From Nanobdellota archaeon (lineage in GTDB: Archaea; Nanobdellota; Nanobdellia; Pacearchaeales; GW2011-AR1), in NCBI GenBank assembly GCA_018901675.1, contig JAHIEH010000019.1, positions 1-16,615 of the forward strand: DNA of 16,615 nt, given 5' to 3'. Numbering within the stretch: position 1 is the stretch's first letter; each line of letters begins with the position of its first letter. The notes below the pieces were generated by a model, which worked only from the letters and a program-made list of their open reading frames with translations, was not told the origin of the DNA and searched no databases. Positions 5,871 through 11,537 of this stretch are shown here, in pieces. Position numbers and translations under genes: made by a program.

Positions 5871-5876
5871 AGGAGA
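5871..5876 (+). promoter_or_regulatory. Shine-Dalgarno site of dnaG
   Basis: AGGAGA ends 5 bases before the ATG at 5882. This is one of few clear Shine-Dalgarno sites in the window and fixes the dnaG start; it also shows that dnaG has a transcribed leader. Confidence 0.65.
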
Positions 5877-5881
5877 CAAAC

Positions 5882-7042
5882 ATGGCAAAAGTAAGTCCAG
5901 TATCAATCAAGTATATGATACATGCTAACTTCACAGCAGAAGGCGCTTTGGAAAAACCAGATGTAATCGGAGCTATTTTCGGCCAGACAGAAGGGCTTTT
6001 AGGAGCAGAATTAGAGCTTAGAGAGCTTCAAAAAGAAGGGAAAATAGGCAGAATTGAAGTTGATTTAAGAAAAGACGGGAAAAACACAGTCGGAGTGATA
6101 AAAATACCTACTGCTTTGGACCAGTCTGAAACTGCTTTAATCGGAGCGGCAATAGAAACTATTGAAAGAATCGGCCCAAGTGACTCACAAATAGAAGTTG
6201 AAAAGATTGAAGATGTGAGGGGAACTAAAAGGGACTATATAGTTGACAGAGCAAAAAAACTGATGATGGAGATTCAGGGTTCTACTGATTCAAGAGAGAT
6301 TTCAAACACTATAAAAGATTCTGCAAAAATGGCAGAAGTGCAAGAATATGGCGATGAAAAACTTCCTTGCGGTAATATTTCAGAAAAGGAGATAATTGTT
6401 GTTGAAGGAAGGGCGGATGTTCTCAACTTAATGAGAAACAATATCAAAAATGTAATTGCAATGAATGGCACAAAACTTCCTGAATCAATCAGGGAGCTAA
6501 GCAAACAAAAAGAATTGACTCTCTTTGTTGATGGAGACCGAGGGGGAAAATTAATTATAAAGAATGTAATTGACAATGCAGAAGTTGATTATATCGCAAT
6601 TGCTCCTGATGGAAAAGAAGTTGAAGAGCTTACTGGGAAGGAAATTTTAATATCTTTGAGAAAGAAAATTCCTGCAAAGGAATTTTCTCCAAAGATTTTT
6701 AGGGAATCTTGGGAAAAACCAAAAGAGATGGAGATTAGCAAGGCACCAAAAGAGGGGAAAATTAATGATGCGGAAAAAGAGAAGATTAGAGAAATCTTGG
6801 AGTTTAATTCTGGAAGCAGAAAAGCTATTTTTCTTGATGAAAATTTAAAAGAGATGAGAACGATGTCTATCAAATCATTAATAACAGATTTAAGAAAAAT
6901 GAGAACAAGACCATATGTTATTGTTGTTGATGGCACTGTTACTTTACCGATAATCAAAACAGCAGAAGAAGCAGGATGCAACACAATAGTTGCTAAGAAT
7001 TTTGCGGCTAACAGCGACAGAGTGAATTTGCTGAGCTTGTAG
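5882..7042 (+). CDS. dnaG: Archaeal DnaG-type primase (TOPRIM), exosome-associated
   Basis: The 386-aa protein is a full-length archaeal DnaG. The N-terminal region includes VIGAIFGQTEGLLGAELELRELQ (28-50), typical of archaeal DnaG. The TOPRIM domain (about 168-255) carries the catalytic Glu175 in IIVVEGRADV and the metal-binding Asp217 and Asp219 in FVDGDRGG. Residues after about 300 contain a conserved RKAIFLDENLKE and a VIVVDGTVTLPIIKTAEEAG tail. It lacks the bacterial zinc-binding and helicase-binding domains, as expected. Archaeal DnaG makes short RNA primers in vitro and is a stable subunit of the RNA exosome, where it helps recognise A-rich RNA. The AGGAGA site fixes the start. The long structured leader is unusual for this window, where most genes look leaderless, and hints at post-transcriptional control. 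Confidence 0.95.
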   Translation: MAKVSPVSIKYMIHANFTAEGALEKPDVIGAIFGQTEGLLGAELELRELQKEGKIGRIEVDLRKDGKNTVGVIKIPTALDQSETALIGAAIETIERIGPSDSQIEVEKIEDVRGTKRDYIVDRAKKLMMEIQGSTDSREISNTIKDSAKMAEVQEYGDEKLPCGNISEKEIIVVEGRADVLNLMRNNIKNVIAMNGTKLPESIRELSKQKELTLFVDGDRGGKLIIKNVIDNAEVDYIAIAPDGKEVEELTGKEILISLRKKIPAKEFSPKIFRESWEKPKEMEISKAPKEGKINDAEKEKIREILEFNSGSRKAIFLDENLKEMRTMSIKSLITDLRKMRTRPYVIVVDGTVTLPIIKTAEEAGCNTIVAKNFAANSDRVNLLSL

Positions 7043-7049
7043 ATTTGCA

Positions 7050-7105
7050 GGGAGATTATTCTTGGTTACACAAAGCATTCGCCAGTTCGATTCTGGTATC
7101 GCCCA
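7050..7105 (+). pseudogene. tRNA-like remnant (Val-like 3' part; D arm lacking)
   Basis: GCCAG-TTCGATT-CTGGT (7081-7097) is a textbook T arm (last pair G-T), followed by ATCGCCC (7098-7104) and discriminator A. GGGAGAT at 7050-7056 could pair with ATCGCCC at 6 of 7 positions. Between them only 24 bases remain, with CTT/AAG pairing around GGTTACACA, where TTAC could be U33 plus anticodon UAC (Val). There is no room for both a D arm and an anticodon arm, so this is not a normal tRNA. It may be a degraded tRNA-Val, the 3' half of a split tRNA, or a tRNA 3' end left by an integrated element. It starts 8 bases after the dnaG stop and ends 50 bases before the methyltransferase gene. No matching 5' half (GGGCGAT plus D arm) was found in the window. 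Confidence 0.45.
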
Positions 7106-7125
7106 TTAGTTTAGGAAAAAGATAA

Positions 7126-7139
7126 GATTAAAAATAATG
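7126..7139 (+). promoter_or_regulatory. Weak TATA-like stretch for the methyltransferase gene
   Basis: GATTAAAAATAATG is centred about 24 bases upstream of the ATG at 7156. It is not a strong match, but no Shine-Dalgarno site is present, so leaderless expression is likely. Confidence 0.3.
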
Positions 7140-7155
7140 TTTTGGTAGTATTTAT

Positions 7156-8034
7156 ATGGAAAAAGAATATTCAAAAATAAGTCCTACTGCTGTTTTCTGT
7201 GCTAGAATGAGGGCAAAACAAAAACTTCCTTTTTCAAAGGAAATTGTTACCCTTATAGATACTAAATTTAAGGATTTAGTGGAAGATTTACCAGATTATG
7301 GAAATACTTTAAATTCAAAATCTGATTTTATTCCATTTATTGAAGGAAGATATCATTCTCTAAATGAATCTCTTTCTAAATTTGACAAGACCTTTATTGT
7401 AGAGATAGCATCTGGGCTCTCTCCAAGGAGTTTAGAGTTCTCAAATAAAAAAGATATTATTTATGTTGAAACCGAATTAAAAGGACTGATCAATATGAAG
7501 GAAAGAATTTTAAAAGAAATTATTAACGAAAAAAAACTTAACTCTAAAAATTTGTTTTTTATGAATATAAACCCTCTTGAAAGAAAAGATATGGATAAAC
7601 TTGGAAAATTTTATTTAGAAAAAGGAAAAGATAAGAAATTAATTATTATTCATGAAGGATTATTAATGTATTTTGATAAAAATGAAAAAAGAGTGTTTAG
7701 GGAGAACTTAAAATATTTATTTGAAAACTACTCTAAAAAAGGTTTGTGGTTAACATCCGATCTTTCTAGAATGAAAAAGAAAAAAAATGAGGTTTTAGGT
7801 AATGAAAATATTCGAGAAAAAATATCTAAAGTAACAAAAAGAGAATTTGATTATTTTGAATCTGAAAAAGAAGCTAAAAAGTTTTTAAGAGAGGGAGGAT
7901 TTACATCAGAAATACTTTCAAATGAAAAAGTGATTAGTAACTTAATTGATAAGAAGTCTCTTCAATTCAATAAAGACCATATTTTAAACTCTTCTAAAGG
8001 GTATAGAATTTGGAAAATAGGATTATCTAATTAA
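7156..8034 (+). CDS. SAM-dependent methyltransferase of the leucine carboxyl methyltransferase-like family
   Basis: This 292-aa protein has a class I SAM-binding pattern: FIVEIASGLSPRSLEF (80-95, motif I with a short glycine loop), an acid at the end of the next strand in IIYVETELKG (101-110), NLFFMNINPLE (132-142), and the family mark KLIIIHEGLLMYFDK (161-175), like the EG-x-LMY motif of LCMT/COG3315 O-methyltransferases. A C-terminal WKIGL strand closes the fold. It would transfer a methyl group from SAM to a carboxylate or hydroxyl, with an unknown acceptor. The coding sequence is visibly richer in A (many AAA and GAA codons) than dnaG or the surface protein gene. It stands alone next to a tRNA-like remnant, which together suggest acquisition by transfer, though this is inference. 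Confidence 0.78.
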   Translation: MEKEYSKISPTAVFCARMRAKQKLPFSKEIVTLIDTKFKDLVEDLPDYGNTLNSKSDFIPFIEGRYHSLNESLSKFDKTFIVEIASGLSPRSLEFSNKKDIIYVETELKGLINMKERILKEIINEKKLNSKNLFFMNINPLERKDMDKLGKFYLEKGKDKKLIIIHEGLLMYFDKNEKRVFRENLKYLFENYSKKGLWLTSDLSRMKKKKNEVLGNENIREKISKVTKREFDYFESEKEAKKFLREGGFTSEILSNEKVISNLIDKKSLQFNKDHILNSSKGYRIWKIGLSN

Positions 8035-8153
8035 TTTTATTCGAATTTTCCCTCCTTGGGCATTTGATCTGTTAAAAAAATAGGATTTATTCTACTAATG
8101 GGAAAAAGCCAAAGATTTCCTAAATTATTTCCATAAATAGGACACAACTCGTT

Positions 8154-8197
8154 ACAAAGTATATCCTTTAGGATACATTTGTTTACACAAAGTATAT
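8154..8197 (+). repeat. Hairpin with flanking 11-base direct repeats
   Basis: ACAAAGTATAT occurs at 8154-8164 and again at 8187-8197. Between and overlapping them is the hairpin TATCC-TTTA-GGATA (8162-8175), whose loop and closing pairs match the inner hairpin of element B (5777-5790). The rest of the 8035-8250 gap shows no gene, only AT-rich sequence and the TATA box at 8222-8229. Confidence 0.45.
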
Positions 8198-8221
8198 ATG
8201 ACTTTACCCCAACAAGAAACT

Positions 8222-8229
8222 TTTAAATA
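8222..8229 (+). promoter_or_regulatory. TATA-like box for the exported Cys-rich protein gene
   Basis: TTTAAATA (within ACTTTTAAATAC) is centred 25 bases upstream of the ATG at 8251, consistent with a leaderless mRNA. Confidence 0.5.
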
Positions 8230-8250
8230 CGCTTTTAGCTTGCTTATAAT

Positions 8251-8703
8251 ATGGTTAAAAGAGGCGGGGGGAAAATAATCCTGTTTATATTAATAATCAC
8301 GGTGCTTATAGCAGCAATTTATTTTACTTTCTTTTTCTCATATAAATGCGAGGATATTGCCTGCTTTAATGCGCATAAAGAAAAATGCAGTAGAGTTAAG
8401 TTCATAAATGACAAGGAAGATGTAACCTGGCAGTACAATATAAAAGGAAAAACCGATGGAGAATGCAAGATTGACACAAAATTATTGCAGGTTAAATTGG
8501 GGGCGATTAATGTGGGAAAACTAGAGGGGCAATCAATGATTTGTTATATCCCCTTGGGTAGCACAGCAGAGCCGGGTTCAGACCTTTCAAGATGCCATGG
8601 CTTGTTAAAAGAAGGGCTGCAGGAGATAATGATAACTAATTTACATGCTGAAATCAGGAAAAACATCGGTCAGATTGCCAGTGAATTGGAAAAAGTTATT
8701 TAA
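8251..8703 (+). CDS. Membrane-anchored extracytoplasmic protein with six cysteines, function unknown
   Basis: The 150-aa protein has a short basic N-terminus (MVKRGGGK), one strongly hydrophobic helix at about 9-29, and a polar domain with cysteines at 33, 38, 46, 72, 98 and 115. The YKCEDIACFNAHKEKC cluster directly after the helix, then GECKID, MICYIPLG and SRCHG, suggest three disulfide bonds in a domain held outside the membrane by an N-terminal anchor. Alternatively some of these Cys may bind metal. A C-terminal helix (IRKNIGQIASELEKVI) ends the protein. No family is recognised. It lies directly upstream of the surface protein gene on the same strand, but 316 bases separate it from the next predicted promoter, so the two are probably separate units. 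Confidence 0.65.
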   Translation: MVKRGGGKIILFILIITVLIAAIYFTFFFSYKCEDIACFNAHKEKCSRVKFINDKEDVTWQYNIKGKTDGECKIDTKLLQVKLGAINVGKLEGQSMICYIPLGSTAEPGSDLSRCHGLLKEGLQEIMITNLHAEIRKNIGQIASELEKVI

Positions 8704-8940
8704 GAAAATATTCTTTAATGATTGTCAAAGCGTTACTGTGTGTTACTGCCGAGTCAAAAATAATCTTTTTTGATTTTTTCCCGCAAAAAAGAAATAATAA
8801 TTATCAGTTATAGTAATTGCCTCTGGAAAATTCCACCCTCGGCTTAGCAGTGTGCAAACAGATTAAGAAATAAGCCACTGGCTGTTACTTACAGATAGTT
8901 AACAATTTCTTACTGTAAAATTATATTGGATTGTTGTCAC
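8704..8940 (+). other. Gene-free, highly base-paired stretch upstream of the surface protein gene
   Basis: No open frame is evident in this part of the gap. Paired segments are GCCGAG (8748-8753) with CTCGGC (8838-8843), enclosing CTTTTTTG (8765-8772) with CAAAAAAG (8784-8791) and TGGAA-AA-TTCCA (8824-8835); and TAAGAAAT (8864-8871) with ATTTCTTA (8905-8912), enclosing AGCC-ACT-GGCT (8873-8883). The two domains would make a multi-stem RNA if transcribed. No clear promoter is seen at its left end, and no known RNA core motif (RNase P, SRP, C/D box) was found. Confidence 0.35.
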
Positions 8941-8947
8941 CATAAAG

Positions 8948-8955
8948 TTTATAAA
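8948..8955 (+). promoter_or_regulatory. TATA box of the surface protein gene
   Basis: TTTATAAA, the same octamer as at 5489-5496 and 15239-15246. The transcript should begin near 8978, exactly at a perfect hairpin. Confidence 0.6.
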
Positions 8956-8978
8956 TGATTTCTGGCTGTATAAAATTA

Positions 8979-9018
8979 CAGAAAACGTTGTTTTCTGCCC
9001 ATGAATTCCTTAGGAATT
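8979..9018 (+). repeat. Two small hairpins at the predicted 5' end of the surface protein mRNA
   Basis: CAGAAAAC (8979-8986), loop GTT, GTTTTCTG (8990-8997); then AATTCC (9004-9009), loop TTA, GGAATT (9013-9018). The first would form the very 5' end of the mRNA and the second would hide the AGGA at 9012-9015. They could stabilise the mRNA of an abundant protein or control translation. Confidence 0.55.
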
Positions 9019-9055
9019 TTTGGCAAATAAATTTATTAAAAATTTGAAAAAACGA

Positions 9056-10270
9056 ATGGAAACAAAAAACCTTTTGGTTTTTTTCTCAACAATTGCAATT
9101 GCTCTGTGCTTAGTTGCAACAGTAAGTGCTTCTCTTAATATCGAGAATGTTACGATAAGAGATGGAACAACTATCACTGCAGGCGACACAATCAGAGTAG
9201 AAGTTACTTTATCAGGAACTGCATCAGATGTAATTGATGTAAACGTAGAAATCAAAGGATATGGAAATGACATAGAGGATGAAAAGACTATTGGTCCTTT
9301 TTTCTCTGATGAAAATGAAACTATTTTCACAAAAGTAGTTTTTTTCTCTTTGAATGTTCCATATGATGCTGATGACTTAGATGAGCTTTACAAAAATGCA
9401 AAATTGGTTGTATATGCAAGTTCTGATGGCGAAGAAGACGCAGGATTTGAGGACACACCAATAAGAATCCAGAGAGATGCTTATACAGTGCAAGTTATGT
9501 CAATAGATGCAAGCCAGACTGTTGAAGCTGGGCAATCAGTTCCAGTAGATGTAGTCTTGAAGAACAAGGGCTCTCAACATCTTGATGACTTATATGTAAC
9601 TGCAAAGATTACTGCATTGAATGCTGAGAAGAAATCTTACTTTGGAGATTTGGTTGCTATTGAAGGTATTGAAGGAGCAGATGACGAAGATGAAGACACA
9701 GTAAGTGGAAGAATCTTCTTGCAAATCCCTGATAATGCGAAAGCAGGAACTTACACTTTAGAAGTAAGTGTTTCAGGCGAAGATGTAACTGCAAGCGATA
9801 CTGCGCAAATCCAAGTTAAGAATGAGTTCTTTGGAAACAATGTAATTGCAAGTGTTAGCGGTAAAACTGTAGCTGTAGGGCAAGATGCTGAATACAGCAT
9901 TTTGATTGTAAACCCAACAAACAAGTTGAAAGTTTACAATATTATACCTGAAACTGCAACTGGCCTTTCAGTTAGCGCTGGAGAAAATGTTGTTGCTATT
10001 CCCGCAGGTTCAAGCAAGACAGTTAAGATAACTGCAAATGCTGCAACAGAAGGAACATACAACTTTAATGTGAATGTACTTTCTGGAGAAGACGCTGTAG
10101 GAAAAGTTGCACTTAGTGCTAAAGTAGAAGGAAAGACCTCAACTGCAAGTCCAATGGTAATTCTAACAGTAGTATTGGCAATAGTATTTATCGTATTGCT
10201 AGTAGTATTGGTAGTATTGCTTGGGAAGAAACCGGAAAAAACCGAAGAATTCGGCGAAAGCTATTATTAA
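9056..10270 (+). CDS. Secreted, C-terminally anchored surface protein with beta-sandwich domains (S-layer/CARDB-like)
   Basis: From ATG 9056 the protein has 404 residues and begins with a classic signal peptide (METKNLLVFFSTIAIALCL, cut after VSA). A TTG at 9020 would add 12 residues (MANKFIKNLKKR); it has a nearby AGGA, so that start remains possible. The mature part is acidic and rich in Thr, Val and Asp. It reads as successive beta-sandwich modules: NVTIRDGTTITAGDTIRVEV, then SQTVEAGQSVPVDVVLKNKG (CARDB/NEW3-like, seen in archaeal surface proteins), then KTVAVGQDAEYSILIVNPTN. The C-terminus has a membrane helix (MVILTVVLAIVFIVLLVVLV) and a short cytoplasmic tail, KKPEKTEEFGESYY. Candidate N-glycosylation sequons such as NVT and NET occur. 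An abundant envelope or S-layer-associated role is likely. Codons differ from the neighbours in being less A-rich, in line with high expression. Confidence 0.75.
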   Translation: METKNLLVFFSTIAIALCLVATVSASLNIENVTIRDGTTITAGDTIRVEVTLSGTASDVIDVNVEIKGYGNDIEDEKTIGPFFSDENETIFTKVVFFSLNVPYDADDLDELYKNAKLVVYASSDGEEDAGFEDTPIRIQRDAYTVQVMSIDASQTVEAGQSVPVDVVLKNKGSQHLDDLYVTAKITALNAEKKSYFGDLVAIEGIEGADDEDEDTVSGRIFLQIPDNAKAGTYTLEVSVSGEDVTASDTAQIQVKNEFFGNNVIASVSGKTVAVGQDAEYSILIVNPTNKLKVYNIIPETATGLSVSAGENVVAIPAGSSKTVKITANAATEGTYNFNVNVLSGEDAVGKVALSAKVEGKTSTASPMVILTVVLAIVFIVLLVVLVVLLGKKPEKTEEFGESYY

Positions 10271-10272
10271 AA

Positions 10273-10313
10273 TTTTATTTTTTATTTTTTTCTTTTTCTT
10301 TTTTTCTTTTTTT
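10273..10313 (+). terminator. T-rich terminator of the surface protein gene
   Basis: Directly after the stop codon come about 40 bases made almost only of T with a few C and A. Archaeal RNA polymerase stops at such T-runs. The next gene on this side is convergent (MFS gene ending at 10340), so a strong stop is expected here. Confidence 0.7.
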
Positions 10314-10339
10314 AAAAAGGCAGTGTGAGATTTAGAAAA

Positions 10340-11536
10340 TCATTTCTCTTTGATTTTTAGATACAACAAAATTCCTGGAATGGTTAGAATGCCAGATAGG
10401 ATTATAACATATCTTGCTCCTATAGTGTCTGCTAGATAACCTGCAATCGGCAATGCTATGGTTCCTGCTAAAGAGAATACCATGGATTCTAAGCTCCCTA
10501 TTGTAGCCCTTAATTTATCGGGGATAAATTTATGAAAATATATATTGCTTACAGGAGTTTGGATTTCAAAAAAGAATACTGAAACCAATAAAACCCCTAA
10601 AGCAAATGCCCATGTTGTTGCAAAATAAATCAATAACAAGAATAATGCGCCAATTAAAGTCATCTTAATAATAAAGTTTCTTTCTCCTGAATCTTTCATT
10701 AATTTTTTTGATAGTAAAGGTGCGATAGCAGATACTAACCAAATTGCAGACCACATATAACCAAAAGCATAATCTGGAAAATTGAGTCCTTGTAAAAAAG
10801 GAATCCAGCTTATTCCAGTAGAAAAAGCTCCTGCAAATGCCATAATAAAGCCAGCTACAAGAAGGTAAAACAAAACAGGATGATTTTTAGCATAAGATAA
10901 AGATGTTTTTGTTTGTATTTTTAATCCCCTTATAGATTTAGAAATTTTAACCTTTCTTTTTGCATATTTTTCTTCCCCAAATAGTAAAATAATAAAACCG
11001 ATAAAACATGACAATCCGGAGATTGGCCAAATGAGAATCAATCCAAATTTTTTAACAATTAATGTGCCAATTATTCCAGAAAATATCAAAACAAAACTTC
11101 TTATACTTCTTCTTTTCATAAAATAATTGTGGAGAAATTTCCCTTTTTTGCTTTTTATTAAATCAACAACCCATGCATCACCTGAACCAGAAGAGAACGA
11201 AGTAGAAATCCCCATCAGAGCAAAGATAGTCAAAAGATAATAATAACTTGATGAAAAGAGAACGGAAATCAATAAAAATCCTTCTAATAAGTACCCCAAC
11301 AAAACAGAAAATTTCCTGCCATATAAATCTGCTATTGCTCCTGTAGGAATTTCAAATAATAGCATAGTCAGGGATGGAACTGCAAGAAGAATTCCCATTT
11401 GGGTTAAAGATAACCCTATGCTAATGAAATAGGGAACGAAGAATATTGGTCCAATAGTAAATAGGTATGAAATGTTTTCTAAATAGAACGGCCACAATAC
11501 CTCTAATTCTCTTTCCGCAAATATTTCCTTTTTCAT
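10340..11536 (-). CDS. MFS transporter
   Basis: The 398-aa protein has about twelve hydrophobic helices in two halves and the Major Facilitator motif A between helices 2 and 3, GAIADLYGRKFS (66-77; G-x3-D-x2-G-R-K/R). A central polar loop with KRKVKISKSIRGLKIQTKTS separates the halves, and a KLMKDSGERN loop is the weaker counterpart in the second half. MFS permeases of this length are proton-driven antiporters or uniporters; an acidic pair in helix 1 (EVLWPFYLENISYL) fits drug or metabolite efflux, but the substrate is unknown. The ATG begins one base after the stop of the SMC gene, and the SMC tail supplies a GAGGG just upstream, so the gene is the last in the SMC transcript. Confidence 0.88.
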   Translation of the reverse strand: MKKEIFAERELEVLWPFYLENISYLFTIGPIFFVPYFISIGLSLTQMGILLAVPSLTMLLFEIPTGAIADLYGRKFSVLLGYLLEGFLLISVLFSSSYYYLLTIFALMGISTSFSSGSGDAWVVDLIKSKKGKFLHNYFMKRRSIRSFVLIFSGIIGTLIVKKFGLILIWPISGLSCFIGFIILLFGEEKYAKRKVKISKSIRGLKIQTKTSLSYAKNHPVLFYLLVAGFIMAFAGAFSTGISWIPFLQGLNFPDYAFGYMWSAIWLVSAIAPLLSKKLMKDSGERNFIIKMTLIGALFLLLIYFATTWAFALGVLLVSVFFFEIQTPVSNIYFHKFIPDKLRATIGSLESMVFSLAGTIALPIAGYLADTIGARYVIILSGILTIPGILLYLKIKEK

Positions 11537-11537
11537 C

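Noticed and set aside
6274..6984. Open frames of 100 and 131 codons opposite dnaG
   Set aside because: Antisense shadows of a well-conserved dnaG; no motif and no promoter.
7066..8193. TTACACAAAG direct repeats as attachment sites
   Set aside because: A 10-base match is expected many times by chance in a window of this length, and there is no integrase. It is mentioned only as weak context.
8704..8940. RNase P or SRP RNA
   Set aside because: I looked for the conserved RNase P core (GAGGAAAGUC, ACAGAA) and the SRP Alu and S-domain motifs and found none.
10169..10211. Repeated AGTAGTATTGG in the C-terminus of the surface protein gene
   Set aside because: It is the result of a Val/Leu/Ile-rich membrane helix with few codons used, not a separate repeat element.
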